Positions 42,336 through 52,259 of a stretch of 64,000 nt of DNA are shown here, piece by piece (within the stretch, counting starts at the first letter, position 1; each line of letters begins with the position of its first letter). Made by a program: the position numbers and the translations under genes. The notes under the pieces were generated by a model. That model saw only the letters and a program-made list of their open reading frames with translations, made no database searches and was not told the origin of the DNA. The DNA is from Nostoc sp. KVJ3 (GTDB lineage: Bacteria > Cyanobacteriota > Cyanobacteriia > Cyanobacteriales > Nostocaceae): the NCBI RefSeq assembly GCF_026127265.1, contig NZ_WWFG01000002.1, positions 1,922,001 to 1,986,000 on the forward strand, given 5' to 3'.

Positions 42336-43388
42336 ATGAATCGCTTTTCTCAGAAAATAACGAATTCTCAAGAGAGCATTTCACAGCAAACTCAACTTGG
42401 TCAGATGTGTGGTTCTAAGAGGCTATTTCGCGATCGCTATGAAATATTGCAAGTTCTAGGTAAAGGTGGTTTTGGCATCACCTTTTTAGCCAAAAATACC
42501 CTATTACCTGGGAATCCCCTGTGTGTGATTAAACAACTTTGTCTGAAAGTAACTAATCCCCAAAGTTGGCAAAGGGCATGCGCGCGCTTTGAAAAAGAAG
42601 CAAGAACCTTGGCTAAACTCGGTAGTCATTCGCAAATTCCCATGCTATTAGACTACTTTCAGGCGAATGGGGAGTTTTTCTTAATTCAAGAATACATACC
42701 GGGTTTGACTTTGGCGCGAGAAGTGCGGCAAACTGGGCCCAAAAGTGAAACCTCCGTTAAACAGTTTTTACAGGAATTCTTACCAGTCTTACAGTATCTT
42801 CAGAAACATCATGTAATTCACCGGGATATTAAACCCCAGAATTTATTGCGATGTGAATATGACGGACGGGTAGTGCTGATTGATTTTGGTGCAGTTAAGG
42901 AGCAATTAGTTAATGCTTGTGAAAACTCTACCAATCAAGCTGCAAACACCAACTTTATTGGAACTAGGGGATTTGCGCCACCAGAACAGTTTTCCCTTCG
43001 TCCAGTTTATGCCAGTGATATTTATGCACTGGGTGTAACTTGTATTTATATGTTGAGTGCTAAAAGTCCTTTAGAATTTGATTACCATCCAATTACTGGC
43101 GAGATATGCTGGCAAAAAGAACTAAATATTAGCGACAGTTTCGCCCAGATTTTAGGGAAAATGGTGAAGATGGCGTTAGACGATCGGTTTAAAACTGCCG
43201 ATGAAGTCATGAAAGCTTTAAGTTATGAAAGCTATTTGCCTACTTTGGCTAACTGTCTAACTACCCAAAAATTAAATAATAAAAGTATTGCACAATACGA
43301 AAACTCTTACGAAACTCCTGATGTGTATCTACCACCTGTTACCAGAACTGCGAATGCTATTCGGAAATGGAGAGCGAGGCTTAAGTAA
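42336..43388 (+). CDS. Hanks-type serine/threonine protein kinase
   Basis: 350 residues. The kinase domain spans ~33-300: Gly loop GKGGFGITF, ATP Lys in CVIKQL, catalytic loop HRDIKPQN, LIDFGAVK, and GTRGFAPPEQ at the activation segment end. All catalytic residues are present. There is no membrane helix or sensory domain, only a short N-terminus and a basic tail. The substrate is unknown. It is the first of three such kinase genes in this half of the window. Confidence 0.93.
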   Translation: MNRFSQKITNSQESISQQTQLGQMCGSKRLFRDRYEILQVLGKGGFGITFLAKNTLLPGNPLCVIKQLCLKVTNPQSWQRACARFEKEARTLAKLGSHSQIPMLLDYFQANGEFFLIQEYIPGLTLAREVRQTGPKSETSVKQFLQEFLPVLQYLQKHHVIHRDIKPQNLLRCEYDGRVVLIDFGAVKEQLVNACENSTNQAANTNFIGTRGFAPPEQFSLRPVYASDIYALGVTCIYMLSAKSPLEFDYHPITGEICWQKELNISDSFAQILGKMVKMALDDRFKTADEVMKALSYESYLPTLANCLTTQKLNNKSIAQYENSYETPDVYLPPVTRTANAIRKWRARLK

Positions 43389-44316
43389 ATCAAGTTGCAC
43401 AATTAAGTTAGGATGTTTTAAATGTTCTTTGTGATGTCTCAAAGACTTTTAAATCCTCCTAGATCCCCCTTGAAAAGGGGGATCTAAAACTTTTAATACC
43501 GACAAGAGTATTTTTCAAACATCTTCTTAGAGGATGTTTGAAAAGTGTTTTAGTGTGATTTTAGGCACTTAACGATCCCCCCTAGCCCCCCTTAAAAAAG
43601 GGGGAAGAATCAAAGTCCCCCTTTTTAAGGGGGATTTAGGGGGATCTAGAAGGTTTTGCTACCGACAAGAGTACTTTTCAAACATCTTCTTAGAGTGTTC
43701 CAAAAAATAAATGATCCAAAATCCGTCATTGCTTCGCTTCGCTCGCAATGACAATTGGGCATTTTTTTACTTGGAGTACTCTTAGACAAAAATGCGATCG
43801 GAGAATTTTTCGATTTGTGTATACACAGTAGCTTTTTAAGGGTTGTGGGGGATCTAAAAGTGCCTACAATCACAGTGAAATACTTCTCCAACAACCTTTT
43901 TTTACCTAAAGTATCAAATTAACAATTAATCATGGGAAATTTAAAATATCAAAAACAAATTTAGTAAGTATTGTGACTATAATTTAGAGTCAGTGATGGT
44001 TAATTAATCAGGGTTTCACTTAATACTTAGTCAATTTTTAGTTGTCAATATACAAGCAAAATTACTAGATTTAATAGTGCAGACAAAATTTCTATTCAGA
44101 TTATTATATAATCGGAAGAATAATTAATTCTATGGCTCTCGTAGTTTTCCACAGGTGAGGAAGACTGACTACTATTTACAAACGCTAACTATATAAGTAA
44201 TTCCCCAATCCCCAGCACAGGGTTTTCTACCACAAGTAACCGAGAGTCAATTTTATTAAGGGAATGTTAGGGGCAAACTTAATCTAAGTTGTCATGCAGT
44301 CGCGCCTAGTCAGATC
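43389..44316. repeat. Intergenic region with direct and palindromic repeats
   Basis: 928 bases. GATCCCCCTTGAAAAGGGGG palindrome near 43462; a 36-base direct repeat (43497-43532 and 43660-43695, one mismatch, starting TACCGACAAGAGTA); a CCCCCTTTTTAAGGGGG-type dyad near 43615; and a half copy of the GCGAGCGAAG palindrome at 43727-43752. From 43900 on it is AT-rich and should include the promoter and leader of the next kinase gene. No gene. Confidence 0.6.
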
Positions 44317-46353
44317 ATGATCTGCTGCTTAAATCCCGATTGCCTAAATCCCCTGAATCCCAATGGAAAGAAGTTTTGCCAAAGTTGTAGCACCCCCTTG
44401 GTGTCACTTTTAAGAAATCGCTTCCGTGTCATCCGAGTCCTTTCAGATGAGGGGGGATTTGGCAGAACCTATCTATCAGAAGATGTCGATAAACTCAATG
44501 AACGATGTGTTATCAAGCAATTAGCTCCTAAGTTTCAAGGAACTTGGTCGCAGAAAAAGGCGATGGAGTTGTTTGCTGAAGAAGCACAGCGACTACAAGA
44601 CCTGGGAGAACATCCCCAAATTCCGACTTTAATAGCTTACTTTGAGCAAGACGGCTGCCTATATTTAGTGCAGCAGTTTATTAATGGCGATAATTTGTTA
44701 AAGGAGTTGCAACAGCGCAAGGGTTACAACGCTAGGGATATTCAATCTATTTTGTTAGATTTACTCCCCATCCTGAAATTTATCCACGATCGCAAAGTCA
44801 TTCATCGGGATATCAAGCCAGAAAATATTATCCGTCATAAAAGTGATGGGCGATTAAGTCTGATTGATTTTGGTTCCTCAAAGCAATTCACCGTCAAAGT
44901 TCAGCAAAAAAGCGGCACATCCATTGGTTCACATGGTTATTCTCCCCTAGAACAAATTAGAGATGGTAAAGCTTTCCCCGCTAGTGATTTATTCGGTGTA
45001 GGGGCTACCTGCTTTCATCTGCTAACGGGAAATTCACCCTTTCAGTTGTGGATGGAATCTGGCTACGCCTGGGTGAATAATTGGCGGGAATATTTGCGGA
45101 GTCCATTAAATCCTGAATTGGATTTTGTCATCGACAAGCTTTTGAAAAAAGACATTCAAGAACGTTACCAGTCAGCCGATGAAGTTCTTAGAGACTTGAC
45201 TCCCAAACAACTCCTCGCGCTACCACCAGCCGGTAAGTCATCTGGGAAAATACCACCAACTAAAGCCCCATATTTACCAAAAAGTTATCCCTTACTAAGA
45301 ATTTTAATCTTGGCAAGTGCTTTTATCCTGTTGTTCGGATTCCAAGAATCTTGGTATAAACATTTTCGCCGGATTCAAACCGGCATAGTCTCTAGGCTGA
45401 CTCAGCATAATAATTCTGGCAAAAATGAAGCGCTGTTAGGTCAATCACTCAAGATTACTTTAGGAAAGGTTTCTTTAGTTAATACCCTCCAAGGAAATGA
45501 AAACTCGGTTTTATCCGTCGCCATCAGCCCCGATGGTCAAACTATAGCTAGCAGTGGCGGCAATCGCACAATCAAACTTTGGAATCTCGCCACCGGACAA
45601 CAAATTTCTTCACTCAACACCTATTCTCAGCAGGTGAATGCCGTAGTAATCAGTCCAGATGGCAAAACTCTGGTAAGTGGTAGTGATGATAGCACGATCA
45701 AAATCTGGAATCTAGCAACCGGAAAACAAATTCGGACTTTAGAGGGACATTCTGATGCAGTTCATGCCCTAGCTATCAGTGCTGATAGCGAGACTCTGGT
45801 TAGCGGTAGTGATGATAACACCATCAAAATCTGGGATTTAGCTACAGGAGAGCAAATTCGGACACTGGTAGGGCATACATTTTGGGTGCGATCGGTAGCT
45901 ATTAGCCCGGATGGGGTGATTCTTGCCAGTGGTAGTTTTGACAAGACGATCAAAATCTGGAATCTCACAAAAGGGTACTCAATTCGGACACTGGAGAGAA
46001 ATTCTCAAACAGTAACAGCTGTGGCTATTAGCCCAGATGGAAAAATTTTAGCTAGTGCTAGCCGCGATCGCACCATCAAACTTTGGGATCTAGTTACCGG
46101 AAAAGAAATTCGCACACTCGCGGGACACACCAACACCGTCACAACCATAGCCTTCAGTGCCGATGGTAAAATTATTGCTAGTGGTAGCCGCGATCGCACC
46201 ATCAAACTCTGGAATTTAGCCACAGGTGAGGAAATTGTCACATTGGCAGGGCACACCAACACCGTGACATCCGTAGCCTTCACTCCTAATAGCAAAACTC
46301 TTGTCAGTGGTAGCGAAGACAATACTATTAAAATTTGGCAGTTGTCTCAGTGA
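44317..46353 (+). CDS. Ser/Thr protein kinase with zinc ribbon and WD40 propeller
   Basis: 678 residues. Residues 1-28 form a small zinc ribbon (C4-x4-C9, C21-x2-C24). The kinase domain spans ~35-295: GGFGRTY, CVIKQL, HRDIKPEN, LIDFGSSK, GSHGYSPLEQ. One membrane helix at ~328-344 (LLRILILASAFILLF) follows a Pro-rich linker. The C-terminal part has seven WD40 repeats (SPDGKTLVSGSDDSTIKIW type), a full propeller that should sit outside the cytoplasm. Such kinase-WD40 fusions are typical of multicellular cyanobacteria; the ligand is unknown. Confidence 0.94.
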   Translation: MICCLNPDCLNPLNPNGKKFCQSCSTPLVSLLRNRFRVIRVLSDEGGFGRTYLSEDVDKLNERCVIKQLAPKFQGTWSQKKAMELFAEEAQRLQDLGEHPQIPTLIAYFEQDGCLYLVQQFINGDNLLKELQQRKGYNARDIQSILLDLLPILKFIHDRKVIHRDIKPENIIRHKSDGRLSLIDFGSSKQFTVKVQQKSGTSIGSHGYSPLEQIRDGKAFPASDLFGVGATCFHLLTGNSPFQLWMESGYAWVNNWREYLRSPLNPELDFVIDKLLKKDIQERYQSADEVLRDLTPKQLLALPPAGKSSGKIPPTKAPYLPKSYPLLRILILASAFILLFGFQESWYKHFRRIQTGIVSRLTQHNNSGKNEALLGQSLKITLGKVSLVNTLQGNENSVLSVAISPDGQTIASSGGNRTIKLWNLATGQQISSLNTYSQQVNAVVISPDGKTLVSGSDDSTIKIWNLATGKQIRTLEGHSDAVHALAISADSETLVSGSDDNTIKIWDLATGEQIRTLVGHTFWVRSVAISPDGVILASGSFDKTIKIWNLTKGYSIRTLERNSQTVTAVAISPDGKILASASRDRTIKLWDLVTGKEIRTLAGHTNTVTTIAFSADGKIIASGSRDRTIKLWNLATGEEIVTLAGHTNTVTSVAFTPNSKTLVSGSEDNTIKIWQLSQ

Positions 46354-46378
46354 GTCGTTTACAAGAAAGATTGGGAAG

Positions 46379-48997
46379 TCAATTATTAATTGCACCCCTG
46401 ACCAAAATCACTGTACTTTCTACACCAGAGGCGATCGCTTCGGGAATATTACCTTGAATCGCTTGCTGCAACAATCCCTCGCGGGAAGCTCCTAAAATTA
46501 CAACATCATAACCCTCGGTTTTCACTAGGTTAATTACACCTTCTGCAACTGAATTAGCTTGGACTGGAAGAGCAACTACAGTACTAGACAATTTGCGCCG
46601 ACGCATTAAATGGCGGATGGCTTGTTCTGAAACTGACATATCTGGCTTGAGTTCTGATGTCTTGAACACCTGTGTCAGGCGAATTTGCGGATCCTTCCCC
46701 AAGGTAATTAAAGCTGGTAACAACTTAATCGCTAGAGGGGAATTTGGGCCACCAGCCATTGGGACTAGCCAGCGATTGAAGGAAGGCTGGGGAGTGCCTA
46801 ATTTTACCAAAATCACTTCGCAGCTAGCTTGGCGAATTACGGTATCTACAACGTTGCCAAAAATCCGACCAGGGGTAGATGTGTTACCTTTCCATCCCAT
46901 TAAAATCAGGTCGATATGTTGTTCGTTGATTGTCTCCAAAATTGCTTGGGCGACATCGTGGGTAACTCGAATCTGTGTGTGCAGGGGAATTTGCCATTTT
47001 TTGGCTAAGACTTCCGCCTGTCGTAGCAAGCGGCGACTTTTTGCCGTTCTTACCTCTGTTTCTGATGGGGAACTGTGGCGGGGTATCAGCATCACTTGCA
47101 CGCAATCTATTTCATAATGGCGATCGCGGGCAATGGCTGCTGCCATTTGTAATAAAATAGCTGCTGTTTCGGGATTAGCTACTGGTACTAATAATCTACC
47201 TCTGCCAGTGCTGGGCGATCGCGTTTGGTAAACTACATAAGAAGGTTGTGGCCGGATTCCAGGAGTGCCATTGTCACAATTAAGATGGTCTGCTTCTGCC
47301 CGAATTATATCTCCACGGGTAATAATTCCGATCAGTTTCCGTCCATCGACCACTGGTAAGCGGCTGATTTGATAACGATCGAGTAAATACAGCACATTCC
47401 TCAAGGTGTGGATCGGTGTTACTGTCATCGGGACAGGAGTCATTATTTCTTTTAAATAAATATCATTGCCTAAATTGCGATCGCGAATTTTCAGCAAATC
47501 TGATTGCGTCACAATCCCCACCAGCTTGCTATCTTCTAACACCGGGAAGCCGCGATGGTGGGAACGGGCAAAAGCTTGCATTGCTTCATCCAAAGGCATC
47601 TCTGCATCCAGAGTTTCTACCTGTTGCTGCATCACATCTTTGGCCGTTAAGCTTGTCATTATCCCCTCTGGAGAAGATTCTTTTTTGATCGTGATGCCAT
47701 TCCACTCTAAAAGTTTGTCGTATAGCGATCCTGGTACTAGCTTTTCGGCGACTAGATAGGATGTTACAGAGCCAATCATTAAGGGCAATACTAGGTTGAA
47801 ATCTGTAGTCATTTCAAACACAATTATGATCCCCGTAATTGGGACTCTGGCCACTGCTGTGAAAAATGCGCCCATTCCTGCCAAAGCAAAGGTAATTGGT
47901 AATCCACTCTCTATCCCCAGAGGCAGCAGTACACTGTGTTCTCCTATACCCACCAAGTAGCCAAGGGCAGCCCCTAAAGTTAAAGCGGGAGCGAATAATC
48001 CTCCTGGCACACCAGAGCCATAAGCTACCAACACTAGGATGAACTGGGAGAGAAAGGCGATCGCAGCTATTGACCAGCTAGCCTCACCCGTAATCAAAAT
48101 TTCCCGCAATCCCGTATTATCTCGAAATGCTAGTGGTAACATGGCCACAATTACCCCAGATACTAGCCCAGCAAGTCCCACACGAGCCGGTAATCCAAAA
48201 CGTAGAGAGCGGCGGTAAACGGTTAAACTGCTAATAATGCCTCGATTGAAGAGCGCTCCCAGCAACCCAGCCAAAATCCCCAAAACCAAATAAAAAGGAA
48301 TATCTTGAACAAAAAAGTTGGTTTTGGAAGCAGTTAATGCCAGATTTAGATCCAGACTGCGACCACCTAAGACGCGCGAGACAACTGCACCGATAAAAGA
48401 GGCGAGAATTGCAGTCCCCAGAGTAAAACCAGAGAAATCTTGTAGAAGTTCTTCTACTACAAATAATACACCTGCGATCGGCGTATTGAAAGCAGCCGCT
48501 AATCCGGCTCCTGCACCCGCAGCAATCAACTGGCGGCGATGGTCTGGCGAAGTTGGAAACCACCGACTGAGTTGAGATGCTAAGGCTGCGCTGACCTGAA
48601 CTGTTGGCCCTTCTCGCCCTAAAGCTAGCCCAGAACCCAATGCCAGAATCCCACCTACTAACTTGACCAAGGCAACCCGTAAATCTAGAGCAATTGGGAC
48701 ATTGGCCAGCACTGCCTTGACTTGAGGAATGCCGCTTCCAGAAGTTTCTGGTGCTACACGCTCCACCAGCCAGCCGGCGAGGAATCCAAAGCTGAGTCCA
48801 ACACCAGGTAGCACAAACCAAGCTGGTAGTAGGAAGGATGTCTGCACACGCCATGCACCGAGCCATCCTACCCCCGACTTTAGTAAGACTGCTGCCAGGG
48901 CTGAAACTAACCCAATCAAACAAGCTTCAAAGATTGCTAAACGACGTTGTGGCCGCAGCAGTCGGCGAAAGTGTTGGAGGATGGATAGATACCACAT
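46379..48997 (-). CDS. ClC chloride channel/antiporter with CBS pair and two Usp domains
   Basis: 872 residues. Residues ~1-435 are a ClC transporter with GSGIPQ, GREGPTVQ (the gating Glu is present, so probably a Cl-/H+ exchanger) and GVPGGLFAPAL. Residues ~450-575 carry two CBS domains (MTSLTAKDVMQQQ, LKEIMTPVP) that bind nucleotides. Residues ~600-735 and ~745-870 are universal-stress-protein-like domains, the first with LILMGWKGNTSTPGRIFGNV resembling the Usp ATP-binding signature. The fusion suggests nucleotide- or stress-gated anion transport. Convergent with the WD40 kinase gene, 25 bases apart. Confidence 0.95.
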   Translation of the reverse strand: MWYLSILQHFRRLLRPQRRLAIFEACLIGLVSALAAVLLKSGVGWLGAWRVQTSFLLPAWFVLPGVGLSFGFLAGWLVERVAPETSGSGIPQVKAVLANVPIALDLRVALVKLVGGILALGSGLALGREGPTVQVSAALASQLSRWFPTSPDHRRQLIAAGAGAGLAAAFNTPIAGVLFVVEELLQDFSGFTLGTAILASFIGAVVSRVLGGRSLDLNLALTASKTNFFVQDIPFYLVLGILAGLLGALFNRGIISSLTVYRRSLRFGLPARVGLAGLVSGVIVAMLPLAFRDNTGLREILITGEASWSIAAIAFLSQFILVLVAYGSGVPGGLFAPALTLGAALGYLVGIGEHSVLLPLGIESGLPITFALAGMGAFFTAVARVPITGIIIVFEMTTDFNLVLPLMIGSVTSYLVAEKLVPGSLYDKLLEWNGITIKKESSPEGIMTSLTAKDVMQQQVETLDAEMPLDEAMQAFARSHHRGFPVLEDSKLVGIVTQSDLLKIRDRNLGNDIYLKEIMTPVPMTVTPIHTLRNVLYLLDRYQISRLPVVDGRKLIGIITRGDIIRAEADHLNCDNGTPGIRPQPSYVVYQTRSPSTGRGRLLVPVANPETAAILLQMAAAIARDRHYEIDCVQVMLIPRHSSPSETEVRTAKSRRLLRQAEVLAKKWQIPLHTQIRVTHDVAQAILETINEQHIDLILMGWKGNTSTPGRIFGNVVDTVIRQASCEVILVKLGTPQPSFNRWLVPMAGGPNSPLAIKLLPALITLGKDPQIRLTQVFKTSELKPDMSVSEQAIRHLMRRRKLSSTVVALPVQANSVAEGVINLVKTEGYDVVILGASREGLLQQAIQGNIPEAIASGVESTVILVRGAINN

Positions 48998-49380
48998 AAG
49001 GGACTTCCAAATAAAAAGGGGGAGCAGGGGGAGTGGGGGGAGTAGGGGAGTAGGGGAGCAGGGGGAGCAGGGGAGCAGGGGGAGCGGGGGGAGCAGGGGG
49101 AGCAGGGGGAGTAGGGGAGCAGGGGAGAAGAAATCAGATAGTGGTATTATTGGATGCAGGAATTGAGCAATTTAATTTTTGGATGTCCCTAATATCCAAG
49201 ATATTGTGTTATTGGGTTAAAGCTGCTTCACGTAATTCTTAATTGGTAAGGGTTTTAGACATTTCATAAGGGTGGTTTATTTACGCTGTGCTGTATAGAA
49301 TTGAAGCACCAAGATTACTTATTGACCCTCACTTCCATAAATTACGAACTACGAACTACAAATTACGATTTACGAATTAT
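48998..49380. repeat. G-rich minisatellite and flanking repeats
   Basis: From about 49016 to 49132 the plus strand is made of GGGGGAGCA/GGGGAGTA units with many GGGG runs, capable of G-quadruplex formation. At 49333-49380 ACGAACTACGAACTAC-type repeats occur. A 145-codon frame across the first part is an artefact of the repeats. Confidence 0.75.
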
Positions 49381-50694
49381 TTAATTGCTTCTCCCCGTGG
49401 TGGATAGCCCTTCTACTATCAGAGATGGAGTATAACAAGAACCATTCCAATCACCATCATTGCCGAGTGTAACCAATTGTTTTAGGGCTGTGTAGACATT
49501 ACCTGCAACCATAGTATCCTTAACGCGTCCAATTACGTGACCATTTTGGACGCGGTAGCCTAAATCAACATTGATCGAAAAATCTCCCGAAATACTGCCA
49601 TCACCACCCAGCATTTGATCCACAATTAAGCCATCATCTAGTTGTTGAATTAAATTTGGTAGTGATGTCGAACCTGGCTGGATCAGAAAATTAAATAATC
49701 CAGGGGTGGGATAGCTACCTAAACCAGGGCGAAAACCGTTTCCAGTGGTGTCAGTACCCAGTTGGCGACCGGTGGTGCGATCGCCATAGAAATGCTGTAA
49801 AGTACCATTTTCGATAAATACTAAAGATTTAGTCGGAGTGCCTTCATCATCAAAAGGGCAACTGTAAGGGCCAGCTTGGGGATCTTGGTAGAGGGTGAGA
49901 CTGGGTGCAACTACTTGGTTGCCCAGATGTTCTGCCCAAGGAGAAGCTAATTCTAAGACGAGCTTCCCGTTCAAAGCTGCTTGTACAGTCCCCCAAAGCA
50001 TATCAGCAGCTTTAGAAGTGAACAAAATCGGCACACGACCATTAGGAGGTGAGACATTTTCTCTAGCCCAAATTAACCGTTGTAAAATTTGGTTAGCTAA
50101 TATTTTCGGGTGGAGTTTTCCTCGCTTGGTTTGACCATCTGAAACACTTAAAAAATCATCGCCCCGCACCCATTCTGCCGATACATAGCAGCTGAGGGTA
50201 GTATCAGTATAGTAACAATCTAAACCTTTAGTGTTGACCAGTCTAGTGGTTTCAATATCACATTCCCAGTCACCATTGCACACAACATCGGGATAGGCAT
50301 CGCGGATGAGTGCGATCGCTTCTTTGCCCCACTCTACCAAAATCTCTACCGGTACGCTTTCCCCTAAATCTGGGTAGAAAGGCTGAAAGTTAGAGCCTAA
50401 TTCAACTGATTCTGGTTGATTCAGTTGACTTAGTGCCAGAGCTTTTTCCACCATTACTTCGGCTGTGACAGAACCGTAAGCCACCGTAAGTCCCGGACGG
50501 CCGTTTTGCCAAAGTCGTAGTGCTGTACCTTCAGATTGGTTGGTTTCTAGCTGTTTGAGTCGGTTTGCCTCAAAAAACACTGGACGAGAAAGCGATCGCG
50601 ACTGATACACCTCAGCTGCTTCGGCTCCAGATTTTATGGCTAGTTCCAGCAGCTGTTCTGCTAGTGTATCTTGTGACAAATTTTCAGAACCCAT
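49381..50694 (-). CDS. PmbA/TldE-family metalloprotease-related protein
   Basis: 437 residues from ATG 50694, preceded by AAGGATC; an ATG at 50727 is also open but has no RBS. The PmbA/TldE family partners TldD in a protease that degrades peptides or processes gyrase inhibitors and modified peptides. Seen: AIKSGAEAAEVYQSRS, GSYPTPGLFNFLIQPG and MLGGDGSISGDFSINVDLGYRVQNG. The HExxxH zinc motif of TldD is absent, so this is the TldE-like subunit. No tldD is nearby in the window. Confidence 0.9.
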   Translation of the reverse strand: MGSENLSQDTLAEQLLELAIKSGAEAAEVYQSRSLSRPVFFEANRLKQLETNQSEGTALRLWQNGRPGLTVAYGSVTAEVMVEKALALSQLNQPESVELGSNFQPFYPDLGESVPVEILVEWGKEAIALIRDAYPDVVCNGDWECDIETTRLVNTKGLDCYYTDTTLSCYVSAEWVRGDDFLSVSDGQTKRGKLHPKILANQILQRLIWARENVSPPNGRVPILFTSKAADMLWGTVQAALNGKLVLELASPWAEHLGNQVVAPSLTLYQDPQAGPYSCPFDDEGTPTKSLVFIENGTLQHFYGDRTTGRQLGTDTTGNGFRPGLGSYPTPGLFNFLIQPGSTSLPNLIQQLDDGLIVDQMLGGDGSISGDFSINVDLGYRVQNGHVIGRVKDTMVAGNVYTALKQLVTLGNDGDWNGSCYTPSLIVEGLSTTGRSN

Positions 50695-50951
50695 GATCCT
50701 TAGTGAATTGTGGATTTTGAACCGCATATCAACGCAAGTTGGAGAAAGGGCGATCGCTAAAAGCCAGCGATCGGACTTTCTGTCAATGGACGCAGATAAC
50801 TATCCAAAAATCATCAGCGTTTCCTTACAGTTACCATTTGAAACCGCAAATCAACACTGATGGACGCAGTTAATTATCCCAAATCATTGTCATGTCTCAA
50901 CGGATCTTGTCATTTGTCATGAGTCAAAACCCCAATGCCCCATGCCCATCT

Positions 50952-51812
50952 TCAAAGATTAACTTCTTGTAACAGCCAAAAACCAGCAAAAGATTCTGCT
51001 TTTGGATCTGACTGTACACCAATGAAATGCACTCCGTTAGCTTTTTGCTTCGCTTCCTCAAAACCTTTAGCCTCTGCTAAGACTTGAGGTTTTGTGATAT
51101 TTGCCACAATCCAGCTTTCATTTACACCAGTTTCTAAAAGCAATCTCGCCTCTTCGCTGGTGTCAAATCTTAAGAAAGCCAACTCCAAACCAGACATCCA
51201 GCCAGCCAAGGGCAATGCTCTCGGTGAGAAAATTAACATACCAGGAATCCGGGCTTCTGGTGAAACTTTCGCCAACTCTAAGGGAAAAGCTTCACCAAAG
51301 CCAATTTCCCACTCTGGCATCTCTGCAAAATCCGCAGCATCTAAGGTAACAAATACCCACTGCTGTCCTTCCAAAGCATCCGGTAAACGTTGCGGCAAAG
51401 GTTTCTCCAAGCGGACTGAGGGATTAGTCCCCTTTTGATACCCTGGTTCTTGAGGATACACTTCCTCCATGCGCTCTTCTAACCATTGGTTGAGAACCAA
51501 AGTGCGGCGACTAGGCTGGGCGGGAATGCCTATATCTTGGCAAGCTTTAGTAATCATATTGTTCATTTGGCGACGGAAAAAGCGGATTTTAATTGGTGCT
51601 TTTCCTGCTTGATTAATAGCCTCTTGCAATGCTGTCCGCAACCAGCCCGAATTTACCTGAGTACTGGGACAATATTGAGCGTAGCGAAACAAAGAATCTG
51701 GTTTTGTGCCGATATCCAAGGGGCTTTCGCAGACTAAGACTTCCCAAATTTTTTTCTGATTATCGTCCAAAATCGGACGAGAGTAAAAATCGATTTCCCA
51801 AATGCTGCCCAT
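50952..51812 (-). CDS. Tab2/Atab2 family RNA-binding protein (DUF1092)
   Basis: 286 residues. The start SIWEIDFYSRPILDDNQKKI and the end FAGFWLLQEVNL are typical of the family; PSRRTLVLNQWLEERMEEVYP lies in the middle. In algae and plants Tab2/ATAB2 is needed for translation of photosystem I (and II) reaction-centre mRNAs; in cyanobacteria the protein is conserved but less studied. Soluble, single gene. Confidence 0.92.
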   Translation of the reverse strand: MGSIWEIDFYSRPILDDNQKKIWEVLVCESPLDIGTKPDSLFRYAQYCPSTQVNSGWLRTALQEAINQAGKAPIKIRFFRRQMNNMITKACQDIGIPAQPSRRTLVLNQWLEERMEEVYPQEPGYQKGTNPSVRLEKPLPQRLPDALEGQQWVFVTLDAADFAEMPEWEIGFGEAFPLELAKVSPEARIPGMLIFSPRALPLAGWMSGLELAFLRFDTSEEARLLLETGVNESWIVANITKPQVLAEAKGFEEAKQKANGVHFIGVQSDPKAESFAGFWLLQEVNL

Positions 51813-52008
51813 GTTTTGCGGTAAAAATCTGGCTGTTATGTTTTCCTGATATCTCGATCATACGAGTCTTAGTGCAGCATTGGGCATTGGGCATTGGGAT
51901 AAATGAGTCTTTGAGCGTAACGCACCAAAGCCTTCGGATGGTGCGTTATGCCTCTGGCTAACACACCCTACGTATATTTCAAAAATCAAATATGAGTCCT
52001 ATTTATAT
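51813..52008. repeat. Intergenic dispersed repeats
   Basis: GCATTGGGCATTGGG heptamers (about 51875-51899), then GTAACGCACC...GGTGCGTTA and TAACACACCCTAC palindromic parts, ending in an ATCAAATATGAGTCCTAT end like the right end of the element at 20057-20364. No gene. Confidence 0.6.
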
Positions 52009-52099
52009 AAGACTTATGCAAAAACTCTCTGACACTCTTATTTCTTTGTGTCCTTTGCGTCCTTTGCGGTTCGTTTTTTCATGATTTTGCGTAAGTCCT
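52009..52099. mobile_element. MITE copy (AGGACTTACGCA family)
   Basis: About 91 bases with ends AAGACTTATGCAAAA and TTTTGCGTAAGTCCT, and the shared middle TTGTGTCCTTTGCG. Closely related to 60758-60839 (including AACTCTCTGA next to the left end). Confidence 0.65.
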
Positions 52100-52259
52100 G
52101 ATAAATACAAATACAAAGCATCTGAAAATTAGAGATTTTATGTCCCTGACGCTAGGCTGTGGACTCTGTGCCTTTTTAGGAGTTAAAAAGTTATGCAAAA
52201 TAATATGTCACAAAAATAGCATGAACTAAAAAACCCTAAAAACTATCAAAGTATCTTCC
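52100..52259. other. Short intergenic region
   Basis: AT-rich, no gene seen. It is downstream of the minus-strand HAD gene and upstream of the Tab2 gene's promoter debris. Confidence 0.3.

Noticed and set aside
48729..49166. 145-codon plus-strand frame
   Set aside because: Opposite to the ClC gene and then into the G-rich minisatellite (Gly-Ser-Arg repeats); an artefact.
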